A stretch of 64,000 nt of DNA from contig NZ_JARXVF010000001.1 of NCBI RefSeq assembly GCF_029892515.1, positions 806,001 through 870,000 of the forward strand. The letters run 5' to 3'. Of this stretch, positions 35,762-45,075 are shown piece by piece (within the stretch, counting starts at the first letter, position 1; every line of letters begins with the position of its first letter). Under the pieces are notes generated by a model, which saw only the letters and a program-made list of their open reading frames with translations, was not told where the DNA came from and did not search any database. The position numbers and the translations under genes are program-made. Origin of the DNA: Pseudaminobacter soli (ex Li et al. 2025) (lineage in GTDB: Bacteria; Pseudomonadota; Alphaproteobacteria; Rhizobiales; Rhizobiaceae).

Positions 35762-36913
35762 ATGGAACCGCTAGCACGCGCGGATGTGGCGGCTTTCCGA
35801 AACGGGGGTTCCGCCATGGCCAATGCAATCATCGACGATAGCGGCGTCCGGATCGACAGCGAGCGTCGCCGGGGCCGCGGGGCCGGCATCAATCCGACAG
35901 GCCGGTTCGAGCCGGTCACGCGGCACGTCTTCGACGACGGATGGAGCACATTCGAAGAGCTGCCGCCATTCAAGACCGAAGTGCAGACCGAGCGGCCGCG
36001 CACCATCATCACCCGCAACAGCTCACCCGATATATCCTTCGACCGGTCGATCAACCCCTATCGCGGCTGCGAGCACGGCTGCGTCTATTGCTTCGCGCGG
36101 CCGACCCACAGCTACATGGGCATGTCACCGGGGCTCGATTTCGAGTCCAGGCTGTTCGCCAAGCCCGACGCGGCCAAGCTGCTCGACAAGGAGCTTTCCA
36201 AGGAAGGCTACCAGCCGCGCACCATCGCCATCGGCACCAACACCGACCCCTACCAGCCCATCGAGAAGCAGTGGCGCATCATGCGCGAGATCCTCGAGGT
36301 ACTGGAGGCCAGGAAACACCCCGTTGGCATCGTCACCAAGTCGGCGCTGGTGGTGCGCGACATCGACATCCTCTCGCGCATGGCCGAGCAGGGGCTGGCC
36401 AAGGTCGCGCTTTCAGTGACGACGATGGACCGCGTGATCGCCCGCACGATGGAGCCGCGAGCGGCTACCCCTACCCGCCGCCTCGAGGCTATGCGGCAGC
36501 TGAGCAACGCCGGCATTCCGGTCGGGGTCATGGTGGCGCCGATCATTCCCGGGCTGACCGATTCCGAGATCGAGCGCATCCTCGATTCGGCACAAGCCGC
36601 GGGCGCCACCGAGGCGGGTTACGTCATCCTGCGACTGCCGCTCGAAGTCAGCCCGATCTTCAAGGACTGGCTGCTGCGTCATTACCCTGATCGCTATCGG
36701 CACGTGATGTCGCTGGTGCGTTCGATGCGCGACGGCAAGGACTACGATTCGGAATGGGGCAAGCGCATGAAGGGCGCCGGTCCCTATGCCTGGCAGATCG
36801 GCCGCCGCTTCGAGATCACCGCACGCAAGCTCGGCATGAACGTAAAGCATCCGCTCCGCACCGACTTGTTCGTGGCCGCCGAGAAGCGGCACGAGCAGCT
36901 GATGCTGCTTTGA
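35762..36913 (+). CDS. PA0069 family radical SAM protein (SplB-related)
   Basis: A 383-residue protein. CxxxCxxC in GCEHGCVYCFARPTH (Cys103, 107, 110) is the iron-sulfur/SAM site; TDPYQPIEKQWRIMREIL and SVTTMDRVIARTMEPRAATP are core barrel motifs. The family is related to spore photoproduct lyase, a DNA repair enzyme, but its substrate is unknown. GGAGACAAGGGA precedes the ATG; an internal ATG at 35816 is a second option. It is followed by rnhB (RNA removal from DNA) and preceded by a LexA-like box, so a link to DNA damage is an attractive inference. Confidence 0.88.
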   Translation: MEPLARADVAAFRNGGSAMANAIIDDSGVRIDSERRRGRGAGINPTGRFEPVTRHVFDDGWSTFEELPPFKTEVQTERPRTIITRNSSPDISFDRSINPYRGCEHGCVYCFARPTHSYMGMSPGLDFESRLFAKPDAAKLLDKELSKEGYQPRTIAIGTNTDPYQPIEKQWRIMREILEVLEARKHPVGIVTKSALVVRDIDILSRMAEQGLAKVALSVTTMDRVIARTMEPRAATPTRRLEAMRQLSNAGIPVGVMVAPIIPGLTDSEIERILDSAQAAGATEAGYVILRLPLEVSPIFKDWLLRHYPDRYRHVMSLVRSMRDGKDYDSEWGKRMKGAGPYAWQIGRRFEITARKLGMNVKHPLRTDLFVAAEKRHEQLMLL

Positions 36914-37065
36914 CGAACTGACCCGGGCCGCTGGCCGGCCCGCGGCGAATGAGCATCCCGTCCGGCCTTTCCCCAAAAATGCCGACGGTGCCCTTCCCGG
37001 CCTCCGCCCCATTGGGCCCGGAAGGACTTGCGGAGAATCGGGCCTGATGCGAGCATTGCCGCGCC

Positions 37066-37755
37066 ATGGCTCGTCAGCGTCCCGATTCTCCGTCCCTCTT
37101 CGAAATCGTCGAACGTCCCGATTTCTCCGTCGAAAAGCGCGCGATCAAACGCGGGCAGTGGCCGGTCGCCGGCCTGGACGAAGCCGGGCGTGGGCCGCTT
37201 GCCGGCCCTGTGGTCGCTGCCGCCGTCGTGCTCAACCCCAAGCGCATCCCTGCCGGCCTTGACGATTCCAAGCGCCTCACCTTTGCCCAACGCGAGGACC
37301 TTTTTGTGGAGATCCTCGGCACTGCCCTAGGTGTCGCCATGGCGTCGGTCTGCGCCGAAGGCATCGACAGCAGCGACATCCGCAAGGCAAGCCTGGAGGC
37401 TATGCGCCGCGCGCTCGTCGGCCTGCCCCTGGCGCCCAAGCTTGCGCTTGCCGACGGCAGAGATGTGCCGCCTGGCCTGCCCTGCCCCGGCGAAGCGCTG
37501 GTGAAGGGCGACCAGCGTTCGCAATCAATCGCTGCGGCCTCCATCGTCGCCAAGGTCATGCGCGACCGCATGATGACGGGCTGCGGCCAGACCGATGCGC
37601 GCTATGGCTTCGAGATCCACATGGGCTACGCCACCGCCCGCCACCGCGCGGCCATCACAGCTCACGGCGCGGTCACGCGCTGGCACCGCATGTCGTTCTC
37701 GCCATTCCGGCTGGACGGCGAGGAAGCAATCCCCACCGACGACGAACTTCTCTGA
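37066..37755 (+). CDS. rnhB: Ribonuclease HII
   Basis: A 229-residue RNase HII. The catalytic Asp38 and Glu39 are in [27 protein letters not shown] and [24 protein letters not shown] follow, and [18 protein letters not shown] is the C-terminal signature. It removes RNA from RNA-DNA hybrids, including single ribonucleotides. It follows the radical SAM gene on the same strand by 152 bases and is convergent with the F0 operon. Confidence 0.95.
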   Translation: MARQRPDSPSLFEIVERPDFSVEKRAIKRGQWPVAGLDEAGRGPLAGPVVAAAVVLNPKRIPAGLDDSKRLTFAQREDLFVEILGTALGVAMASVCAEGIDSSDIRKASLEAMRRALVGLPLAPKLALADGRDVPPGLPCPGEALVKGDQRSQSIAAASIVAKVMRDRMMTGCGQTDARYGFEIHMGYATARHRAAITAHGAVTRWHRMSFSPFRLDGEEAIPTDDELL

Positions 37756-37901
37756 AAGTTCATCTAGCGCTGCTGGCCGCGGACAGACGGACCGCTAAGC
37801 GGGCTTGCTCGGCCCGTAATCGCCCATGCACATATGCGAGTCGCCAAACGTATTCGCTGCTGGGACCGCCGACTGAACCGCCCCACTGAAATCCACGCAA
37901 T

Positions 37902-37926
37902 AAAAAAGCCGCCGGAAACCGGCGGC
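37902..37926. terminator. Rho-independent terminator between rnhB and the F0 operon
   Basis: A perfect 8-base GCCGCCGG/CCGGCGGC stem with loop AAA. On the minus strand it is followed by six T, so it mainly ends the atp operon; on the plus strand TTTC follows and it could also serve rnhB. Confidence 0.9.
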
Positions 37927-37951
37927 TTTCAAAATGTCCCTGACGGAAGCG

Positions 37952-38431
37952 TCAGTTGAGCTTCGACTTAACCTGCTGCAGCGAAGCCTTGAAGAGGTCC
38001 GCGTCAGCCTTGCTGTCGACCTTGCTGGCCAGCAGCGTGCGGGCAGCCTCGACGGCGAGATCAACCGCGGTCGAGCGCACTTCGTTAATGGCGTCGCGCT
38101 CAGCCTGGCTGATCTTCTGCTCGGCGAGAGCGGCGCGGCGTGCGACGTACTCTTCGGTCTTCGTCTTGGCCTCGGTGACCAGAAGTTCAGCCTCGTGCTT
38201 GGCAGCCTCGACGATGTCGGCGGCTTCCTTCTCGGCTTCCTTGCGCTTGCGCTGGAATTCGGCGAGCAGCTGCTGCGCTTCTTCGCGCAGCTTGCGGGCT
38301 TCCTCGAGCTCGTTGCGAATGCGGTCCGCACGCGCGTCGAGCGACTTGGAGATCATCCCCGGCACCTTCATGTAGATGACGACGGCGACGAAAATGATGA
38401 GGGCGACTAAGGCCCAGAATGTAGCATCCAT
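37952..38431 (-). CDS. atpF: F0F1 ATP synthase subunit b
   Basis: A 159-residue protein: one membrane helix at residues 5-22 (FWALVALIIFVAVVIYMKVP) and then a long charged coiled coil to the end. Subunit b is the stator stalk that ties F1 to the membrane sector. Last gene of the operon, ten bases after the b' gene, and before a strong terminator. Confidence 0.95.
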   Translation of the reverse strand: MDATFWALVALIIFVAVVIYMKVPGMISKSLDARADRIRNELEEARKLREEAQQLLAEFQRKRKEAEKEAADIVEAAKHEAELLVTEAKTKTEEYVARRAALAEQKISQAERDAINEVRSTAVDLAVEAARTLLASKVDSKADADLFKASLQQVKSKLN

Positions 38432-38440
38432 GGCCCGCTC

Positions 38441-39010
38441 CTACTCCTGCGCAGCCTTGACGGCGGCAGCAACGGCAGCCTTGTCGGCCTTGCCGCCGAC
38501 CAGTTCCTGTACGATTGCGGCAGTGGTGTCTTCCGCGATCGTGCCGACTTCCTTCATCGCGGCAGTCTTGATGGCAGCGATGCGGCCTTCAGCCTCGGCG
38601 AGCTTCTGCTCGAGTCCGGCTTCTACCTTCTTGCGCTCGGCATCGGCATCGGCCTTGGCACCATCGCGGGCCTGCTGACCGATCACATTGGCCTTGGCCT
38701 TGGCCTCGGCAAGTTCCTGCTCGTAGGCAGCAACCGCGGCATCCGCCTCGCTCTTCATGAGAGCGGCCTGATCGAGATCCTGCGCGATGCGATCGCGACG
38801 GACTTCCAGGATACCACCCACGCGCGGCAGAACCACTCTCTTCAGAAAGATGTAGAACAGGCCAAACGTGATCGCGAGCCACAGGATCTGTGACGGATAG
38901 AACGACGGATCGAACGGAGGAAACTTCGCCTCGCTCTCCGCATGCTCCAACGAATGGGTTTCATTCGTCGCCGGAGCCTGCTCCTGCGCGAATGCCGGTG
39001 TCACGAACAT
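38441..39010 (-). CDS. F0F1 ATP synthase subunit b' (second stator stalk subunit)
   Basis: A 189-residue protein with a longer N-terminus than b, one membrane helix (about residues 40-58, [20 protein letters not shown]) and a coiled-coil stalk. Alphaproteobacteria use a b/b' heterodimer, like chloroplasts; this is the b' form by position (just after the c subunit) and by its acidic, Gln/Ala-rich N-terminus. It is often named atpG or atpF' in rhizobia. Confidence 0.92.
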   Translation of the reverse strand: MFVTPAFAQEQAPATNETHSLEHAESEAKFPPFDPSFYPSQILWLAITFGLFYIFLKRVVLPRVGGILEVRRDRIAQDLDQAALMKSEADAAVAAYEQELAEAKAKANVIGQQARDGAKADADAERKKVEAGLEQKLAEAEGRIAAIKTAAMKEVGTIAEDTTAAIVQELVGGKADKAAVAAAVKAAQE

Positions 39011-39079
39011 TTGCTTCCCCTGTTCACCCTATCCGGCCGCAACAGCGCGGCCGGAGATATCGCTCTGGTCCAGCAACTC

Positions 39080-39304
39080 TTACGTGAAGAGGAGCAGCAG
39101 GGCGACGAGGAGCGAGAAGATGCCGAGAGCTTCGGTAACGGCGAAGCCGAAAATCAGACGGCCGAACTGGCCATCGGCAGCCGACGGGTTGCGCAGCGCG
39201 CCCGCCAGGTAGTTACCGAAGATGGTGCCCAGGCCGATGCCTGCACCGCCCATGCCGAGGCAGGCGATGCCCGCACCGATTGCCTTTGCTGCTGCTACTT
39301 CCAT
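39080..39304 (-). CDS. atpE: F0F1 ATP synthase subunit c
   Basis: A 74-residue hairpin protein: helix one ([25 protein letters not shown]), the polar loop [10 protein letters not shown], helix two with Glu58 (FAVTEALG), the proton carrier. The glutamate, not aspartate or glutamine, implies normal proton coupling. The ATG at 39304 has GGAG eight bases upstream; the longer form would start with TTG. Confidence 0.96.
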   Translation of the reverse strand: MEVAAAKAIGAGIACLGMGGAGIGLGTIFGNYLAGALRNPSAADGQFGRLIFGFAVTEALGIFSLLVALLLLFT

Positions 39305-39377
39305 GTCCAACTCCTTGTGGATCGAAATTCAGTTCAATGCTTACACTTGGCGGGAGGAGGCCCGCCGGCGACTTGTA

Positions 39378-40127
39378 TTAGTGGCCCGGATGCAGGGCGT
39401 CGTTGAGGTACATGCAGGTCAGAACCGCAAAGACGTAAGCCTGCAGGAAGGCCACCAGAACCTCGAGGGCGGTGATCGCAACCGTCATGGCGAGCGGCAG
39501 GATCGAGCCGGCGACACCAATCGCGCCGAAAGCGCTCAGCGAAGCGACGAAGCCCGCGAAAACCTTAAGCGTGATGTGACCGGCCAGCATGTTCGCGAAA
39601 AGACGGACGGAGAGGCTGATCGGACGCGAAAGGAACGAGATGATTTCGATGAGCACGACCAGCGGCACCAGAATGCCCGGCACGCCGCTTGGCACGAACA
39701 GCTTCAGGAAGCCGATACCGTTCTTCATGAAGCCATAGACGATCACGGTGCCGATCACCAACAGCGCCAGCGCGAAGGTGACGATGATCTGGCTGGTGAC
39801 GGTGAAGAAATACGGGAACAGCCCGAGCAGGTTGGCGACCAGCACGAAGGTGAACAGCGAGAAGACGAACGGGAAGAATTTCATCCCGTGCGACCCTGCC
39901 GCATCTCTCAGCATCGAGGCCACGAACTCGTAGGACATTTCCGAGATCGACTGTAGGCGGCTCGGGATCAGGCCGCGGCTCGAAGTCGTCAGGAACAGGA
40001 AGGCGCTGGCGGCCACGACCGTGGCAACCATGAAGGCCGACGAGTTGGTAAAGGACAAGTCGTATCCGCCGATTTCGATCGGAATCAACTTCGTGATGTG
40101 AAACTGATGGATCGGATCGTTGGACAC
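39378..40127 (-). CDS. atpB: F0F1 ATP synthase subunit a
   Basis: A 249-residue membrane protein with five to six helices. The essential arginine is in [17 protein letters not shown], and the stretch [29 protein letters not shown] ends the protein. It carries the two proton half-channels against the c-ring. It lies 42 bases after atpI and 73 before atpE. Confidence 0.95.
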   Translation of the reverse strand: MSNDPIHQFHITKLIPIEIGGYDLSFTNSSAFMVATVVAASAFLFLTTSSRGLIPSRLQSISEMSYEFVASMLRDAAGSHGMKFFPFVFSLFTFVLVANLLGLFPYFFTVTSQIIVTFALALLVIGTVIVYGFMKNGIGFLKLFVPSGVPGILVPLVVLIEIISFLSRPISLSVRLFANMLAGHITLKVFAGFVASLSAFGAIGVAGSILPLAMTVAITALEVLVAFLQAYVFAVLTCMYLNDALHPGH

Positions 40128-40169
40128 GTGGCCCCCTTGGTAAAATTTGTGCCCGCAAGCACAGTTGAT

Positions 40170-40577
40170 TCAGTCGTCCGAACCCTTGGGGCGCTTATCT
40201 GGCGCCTTCTGGCCCGGCTGGGCGACGACACCCGCGGAACGCATGACATTGAGAACGCCGGCAGCGAAGCCAAGGAGCAGCAAGACGATCAAGCCCCATG
40301 GCGACGTTCCAGCCCAACGGTCAACCGTCCATCCCAGTCCGGCACCTACCGCCACCCCCGCGATGAACTCGCTGGACAGCTTCACTGCCTGACCGTATCC
40401 GGTCGTCCCGCCCGACTTGGCGCCTCGTTCCCCTTCACTTCCACCCTGCCGTCTCGCCGCAATTTCTGCGTCAAGCTGGCGCCGGCGGCGCTCGAGGTCG
40501 TCGTCACGGAAGGCAGGCTTGTCATTCGTTTCAGGCTCGGTCTTGCTGGTTTTGCCTGACCCCTTTTTCGTGGTCAT
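40170..40577 (-). CDS. atpI: ATP synthase subunit I (AtpI family assembly factor)
   Basis: A 135-residue protein: a charged N-terminal half (SGKTSKTEPETNDK and a run of arginines), then two membrane helices (AGVAVGAGLGWTVDRWAG and WGLIVLLLLGFAAGVLNVM). AtpI helps assemble the c-ring and may bind magnesium. The start at 40577 is set by AGGAGG seven bases upstream; the ORF extends further but without family similarity. It heads the operon, with 242 bases free upstream to the cell-wall hydrolase gene end. Confidence 0.88.
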   Translation of the reverse strand: MTTKKGSGKTSKTEPETNDKPAFRDDDLERRRRQLDAEIAARRQGGSEGERGAKSGGTTGYGQAVKLSSEFIAGVAVGAGLGWTVDRWAGTSPWGLIVLLLLGFAAGVLNVMRSAGVVAQPGQKAPDKRPKGSDD

Positions 40578-40819
40578 CCAAACCTCCTGGCCCGATAAAA
40601 CGTCGCCGTTCTTCCGCTTTAAAGTCGCGGGCAACATAGTTAGGGAGCCTATTCGCGTCAAGCCACGGAATGGCCGCACTCCCGATGTATTTTTTGCAAT
40701 GATATCAGCATCTTGGCAAAGTGCGACATCCTGCCCGACGCGGCAAGGGGCCAGCTACACCCGAATCCGGGCGGAATCCGGGCCGGCCCATCGCTTCAAG
40801 CGGGCCTTCGACAGGGAAG

Positions 40820-42013
40820 TCAGATCCAGCCGCCACCATAGGTGCGGTAGAAGATGTGCAGGCCGATTCTCTTCATTTTCTCCATAGTGCTAGCCCAGTT
40901 GGGGCGCACATAGGCGGCGTAGTAATGCGTCGAGGAGGCGACTTCCGGTATGAATATCTTGCCGGCGGTGACGGCCATCGCAATCTCCTCGGCGATCTTG
41001 TAGTGCCGTTGGCTGGTGACGACCTTCTTGCGACCGTCGCAGGCGAAGGAGAACTGGCAGCGATTGAGCCAGTCGTCGTTCTGGTAGACGACACCGCAGA
41101 TCGTGTTGGGATAGGTGGGATTGCGAACGCGGTTCAGGATCACCTGGGCCACGGCCGCCTGCCCCTTCAGGCTTTCGCTTTGCGCTTCGAAGTAGATCGC
41201 GGTTGCGAGGCATTTCTGCTCGGGCTTGGAGAAGACGCTGGCAGGCAAGGGATTGCGCATCCAGTCGTGATCGCCGTCCGTCATGGGCGGAAGGAAGCGC
41301 CCGGCAGTCGGGCTCTGGTCTTTGAGCAGGCTCTCGAAGGGCGACGTCTTGGCGTAGTCTGGCTGGGCCGGCGCATAGGCGGTGGCCAGTATGTCCGGTG
41401 GGTTGTCGTTGACGAGGTTCGCCAGAATCGCCGGCACGCCGGGCGTCTTCTTCGGCTTCTTCTCTTCCTTGGGATGGAAGGCAGTGGCGATCGCCACTTC
41501 CTTCCCTTTGATCTGCGGCTTGGCGAAAGCCATCTTGAGGTTGCCGTCGAAGGTCGGCTGCATCAGCGAACTTGTGCGGCCAAGTACCGAGCCGGCATTG
41601 AACGCCTTGGGCGGCGCCACTGGCGCCACATTCATGATGCGGCTGCGCTTGTCCCGGCGGTTGACGCGCTCTTCATCCGGCACTTCGTTGGCTGCGACAG
41701 ACTTGCCGCGAAAGGCGACCGTGCCGACGCCCGGCACATTCACGCCACCTCCGGACATCGAACCGGTGATGATGTCGCCGTCGGCGAATGGAAACTCGAC
41801 CTCATGGATCGATCCGGCCACCGAACTCTGCACGAAAGAGTTCCAGCGCGCGCCAGCCGCTTCCGCACCCGAGATAAGGCTGCGCATGTCCTGATAGGCG
41901 GCCACCGTGGGAAAGCCGATCCAGATACCTAGCCCGATGACGAGAGGAGGAAGAGGCGAACGCTTCCTCTGGCTGGCGGCGGCCAGTTGCGGTGTCGATG
42001 AACGTCGATGCAC
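40820..42013 (-). CDS. SleB-type cell-wall hydrolase (membrane-anchored)
   Basis: A 397-residue protein. The C-terminal 130 residues are a SleB/Hydrolase_2 domain (KCLATAIYFEAQSESLKGQAAVAQVILNRV, with the catalytic Glu in YFEAQSE, then TICGVVYQN, RCQFSFACDG, and THYYAAYVRPNWA). These enzymes are peptidoglycan lytic amidases or transglycosylases. The middle is unstructured-looking. I start it at the GTG 42013 because GGAGAG lies seven bases before it and the product then begins with a short basic head and one hydrophobic helix (PPLVIGLGIWIGFPTVAA). The longer form from 42136 would run through a CtrA-like palindrome. Confidence 0.85.
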   Translation of the reverse strand: MHRRSSTPQLAAASQRKRSPLPPLVIGLGIWIGFPTVAAYQDMRSLISGAEAAGARWNSFVQSSVAGSIHEVEFPFADGDIITGSMSGGGVNVPGVGTVAFRGKSVAANEVPDEERVNRRDKRSRIMNVAPVAPPKAFNAGSVLGRTSSLMQPTFDGNLKMAFAKPQIKGKEVAIATAFHPKEEKKPKKTPGVPAILANLVNDNPPDILATAYAPAQPDYAKTSPFESLLKDQSPTAGRFLPPMTDGDHDWMRNPLPASVFSKPEQKCLATAIYFEAQSESLKGQAAVAQVILNRVRNPTYPNTICGVVYQNDDWLNRCQFSFACDGRKKVVTSQRHYKIAEEIAMAVTAGKIFIPEVASSTHYYAAYVRPNWASTMEKMKRIGLHIFYRTYGGGWI

Positions 42014-42127
42014 AGAAACTCTCCAGAACGCAACAGCACCTCTGGAGAGGGAAAACAGAGCTTCGGCCCGCCTGACGCGCGGCATGGCGCGTCCAGGGCC
42101 ATGCTCTGAACCCTCTCCGAAACACTC

Positions 42128-42153
42128 GTTAACCATAAGAAGGCATGGTTAAC
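42128..42153. promoter_or_regulatory. CtrA-like palindrome upstream of the cell-wall hydrolase gene
   Basis: GTTAACCAT, then eight bases, then ATGGTTAAC, a perfect inverted repeat of the TTAACCAT half-site reported for CtrA in alphaproteobacteria. It stands 115-140 bases upstream of the start codon I chose for the hydrolase and also faces the Pat-like gene end. Confidence 0.55.
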
Positions 42154-42288
42154 GGGCACTTAATCTGGAGGGTTGAGGTGCAGAAGGAGCGGAGGGAGGT
42201 TGCCTGCGGAAGGGTAATGCTCCCGCAGGTATGAAACATCAGGGCTGGTTCAGCGTCTTGTCACGCCGCCAAGAATTCTATGGCGCAA

Positions 42289-44967
42289 TCAATTGAGCTT
42301 GCGCGCCGCAATGACCACCCCGTGCTCAGTCGGATGCAGCCTGACGGTGAAACCCATCTCGCGGCACATTTCCAGCATCTTGGTGTTCTCGGCGAGAATG
42401 ATCCCTTCGATCCGCTTCAGCCCGTCGGCCGTCGCATAGTCGATCAGATGCTGGAGCAAGGCCCAGCCGACCCCGTGCCCATGCAGATCGCTCCGGACGA
42501 GAATGGCGTATTCGCCGGTTTCATGGTCCGGATCGGCGTAAATTCGAACGATGCCGGCGACATCGCCATTGGGCTCCAGCGCTAGGAAAGCCATTTCGCG
42601 ATCATAGTCGAGCTGCGTCAGCCGAAGCAGCGTTTTGTCTGAAAACTGCTTGCGAGGCGCCAGGAACCGCAGGCGAATGTCTTCGGGTGAAATCCGGGCG
42701 AAGAAATCCGGATAAAGCGCGATATCGGCGGGTTTGATCGGCCTTATGAAATAGTCTTCCCCTTTCAGGGAAACGCTCTTTTGCCAGCTGTCGGGATAGG
42801 GCCGGATGGCCAATGCGGGGTTCGGGCCGAGGCTGTCGATATCGGAAGGCTCGATTTCCACCCGCGCATCCAGCGCAAGCACGCCTTCGTCGTCGGCCAG
42901 CAACGGATTGATGTCCATTGAGAAGATGCAGGGAAAATCGACGACAAGCTGCGAAAGGGCGTTGATCGCCAGGCTGATGGCGTGGCGGTCGGCCGGCTTG
43001 CGGTCGCGATATCCCGCCAGTAGCCGCCCAATCCGCGTGCGCTCGATCAGATCCGAGGCGAGCACGTCATCGAGCGGCGGCAGGGCGATCGCCGTGTCGT
43101 CGATGACCTCGACGGCCGTGCCGCCCGCGCCGAAAAGCACCACCGGTCCGAAGATCGCATCCTGGCTTACACCCAGGATCAGCTCCTGTGCATGACTGCG
43201 CTCGATCATCGGCTGCACGGAGAAACCGTCGATGGCGTCGTCCAGCCCACGCCTTGCGACGCGCTCCTGGATCGTTTCGGCGGCGTTGCGGGCGGCTTCG
43301 GCCGTTTCGATGCCGAGCACCACGCCCCCGACATCGGACTTGTGAGTAACGCTACGGGAAAGCAGTTTCACCACGACCTTGGGCGTTTGACGCAGCATGC
43401 GCTCTGCGGCTGCTTCCGCCTCTTGAGGCGAATGGGCGACCACCGTTTCGGGAACGGGAATGCCGTAGGCGGCAATCACCGCCTTGGCCTCCGGCTCGGT
43501 CAGCAGGCTCCGTCCCTCTGAAGCAACCTTGCGAAAGATCGAGAGCACCTCGTCGCGGTCGCCGGCGATGTCCTCGCTGCGGGTCGACGGCACGCGCATC
43601 AGTGCCCGCTGAGCGCGCGACCAATCGCTGAGATAGGAAACGGCCCTGGCCGCGTCGCTCGGGGTTTCGTAGGTGGCGATGCCTGCTCCTTCCAGGATGG
43701 CGCGGCCGGCGCGTGCGGTGTGCTCGCCAAGCCAGGAGGTCAGCACCGGCTTGCCGCCGATCATTCCCCGCGCCGCGAGCGAAGCGACCGCCTGCGCCGC
43801 TTCGGCCGGCGAAGCAAGCCCGGTCGGGCAGTTCATCACCAGCAGCGCATCCACCTGCGGGTCTGCCGCGACCGCCTCGATGGCGGCCGTGTAGCGCTCA
43901 GGCGAGGCGTCGCCGATGATGTCGGCCGGATTTGCGCGCGACCAGGTTGGCGGCAGCACCTTGTCGAGCCGCGCGATGGTGTCGAGCGAAAGCTCGGCCA
44001 GGTCGGCCTTGGAATCCATGAGCTGATCCACCGCAAGTACGCCGGCCCCGCCGCCATTGGTGACGATCCCTACCCTCGCCCGCTCGAGCGGCGCGAAGCG
44101 GGCGATGGTTTCGGTCGCGTCGAAGAGATCGGCAAGCCCGCGAACCCGCAACACACCCGCGCGATTTAGCGCTGCCTCGACGACGCGGTCGGCCCCCGAC
44201 AATGCGCCGGTATGCGTGGCTGCGGCCTTGGCTGCCTCGGCATGTCGTCCGGGCTTGATCGCCACGACCGGCTTCAGCCTGGCTGCGGCCCTTGCGGCCG
44301 ACATGAACTTTCTCGGGCGCGGGATGGATTCGAGATACATGACGATGGCGCGCGTGTTCGCATCGCCGGCCAGTAGATCGAGCAGGTCCGCGACATCGAC
44401 ATCGGCCATGTCGCCCATCGAAACGATATGCGAGAAACCGATCTTCTTGTCCGCCGCCCAGTCGATAAGCGACGTGGCGATAGCGCCGGACTGCGATAGC
44501 AGGGCCACGCCGCCCGGCTTGACCGTCATATGCGCGAAGCTGGCATTGAGCTTTGCCCAGGGCGCCACGAGCCCCACCGAATTGGGACCGATGATGCGAA
44601 ACAGGAAGGGCTTTGCCGCATCCAGCATCGCCTGCTTGAGGCCACTCTGCTCGTTCACGCCCGCCGTAATCACGACCGCAACACGCGTTCCCTTCACGCC
44701 AAGCTCATGGATGATGCGGGGGACCGTCGGCGGCGGGGTGACGACGACGGCAAGGTCGGGCACCCCGGGCATATCCGCGATGCGGGAACAACAGGGTCGG
44801 CCGGCTATCTCGCGACGCTTCGGATTGACCGGCCAGATCTCGCCTTCGAAGCCGCCGCTGATGATGTTGCTCATGACCACCCGGCCGACCGATCCCTCGC
44901 GATCCGAGGCACCGATGACGGCGACCGATTTGGGGTGAAGCGAAGATTCCAGATTCCGAATCGTCAT
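42289..44967 (-). CDS. Fused ADP-forming acyl-CoA synthetase-like and GNAT acetyltransferase (Pat/PatZ-like)
   Basis: An 892-residue protein. Residues 1-460 are the CoA-binding and ligase-CoA domains (VIGASDREGSVGRVVMSN, IGPNSVGLVAP, LLSQSGAIATSLIDWA, THTGALSGADRVVE with His252); 480-700 the ATP-grasp domain (EAKAVIAAYGIPVPETVVAHSPQEAEAAAERM, KSDVGGVVLGI, GAGGTAVEVIDD, DINPLLADDEGV); the last 160 a GNAT domain with acetyl-CoA loop (LVRSDLHGHGVGWALLQHLI). This is the layout of Salmonella Pat, which acetylates acetyl-CoA synthetase and other lysines. Here the histidine at the phosphohistidine position is kept, unlike in Pat as I recall. The start at ATG 44967 fits the family; GTG or ATG a few codons earlier is possible. 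Confidence 0.88.
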   Translation of the reverse strand: MTIRNLESSLHPKSVAVIGASDREGSVGRVVMSNIISGGFEGEIWPVNPKRREIAGRPCCSRIADMPGVPDLAVVVTPPPTVPRIIHELGVKGTRVAVVITAGVNEQSGLKQAMLDAAKPFLFRIIGPNSVGLVAPWAKLNASFAHMTVKPGGVALLSQSGAIATSLIDWAADKKIGFSHIVSMGDMADVDVADLLDLLAGDANTRAIVMYLESIPRPRKFMSAARAAARLKPVVAIKPGRHAEAAKAAATHTGALSGADRVVEAALNRAGVLRVRGLADLFDATETIARFAPLERARVGIVTNGGGAGVLAVDQLMDSKADLAELSLDTIARLDKVLPPTWSRANPADIIGDASPERYTAAIEAVAADPQVDALLVMNCPTGLASPAEAAQAVASLAARGMIGGKPVLTSWLGEHTARAGRAILEGAGIATYETPSDAARAVSYLSDWSRAQRALMRVPSTRSEDIAGDRDEVLSIFRKVASEGRSLLTEPEAKAVIAAYGIPVPETVVAHSPQEAEAAAERMLRQTPKVVVKLLSRSVTHKSDVGGVVLGIETAEAARNAAETIQERVARRGLDDAIDGFSVQPMIERSHAQELILGVSQDAIFGPVVLFGAGGTAVEVIDDTAIALPPLDDVLASDLIERTRIGRLLAGYRDRKPADRHAISLAINALSQLVVDFPCIFSMDINPLLADDEGVLALDARVEIEPSDIDSLGPNPALAIRPYPDSWQKSVSLKGEDYFIRPIKPADIALYPDFFARISPEDIRLRFLAPRKQFSDKTLLRLTQLDYDREMAFLALEPNGDVAGIVRIYADPDHETGEYAILVRSDLHGHGVGWALLQHLIDYATADGLKRIEGIILAENTKMLEMCREMGFTVRLHPTEHGVVIAARKLN

Positions 44968-45075
44968 GTCCGCGCTTTCCTGCATCCCCAGCGAAGCTAC
45001 AACTGTATTGTGGGGCGTCTTTGCGCTGGGTCAAACCATGACGGGTCACCAACGTTGCCGTGAGTGAGGTCGACG

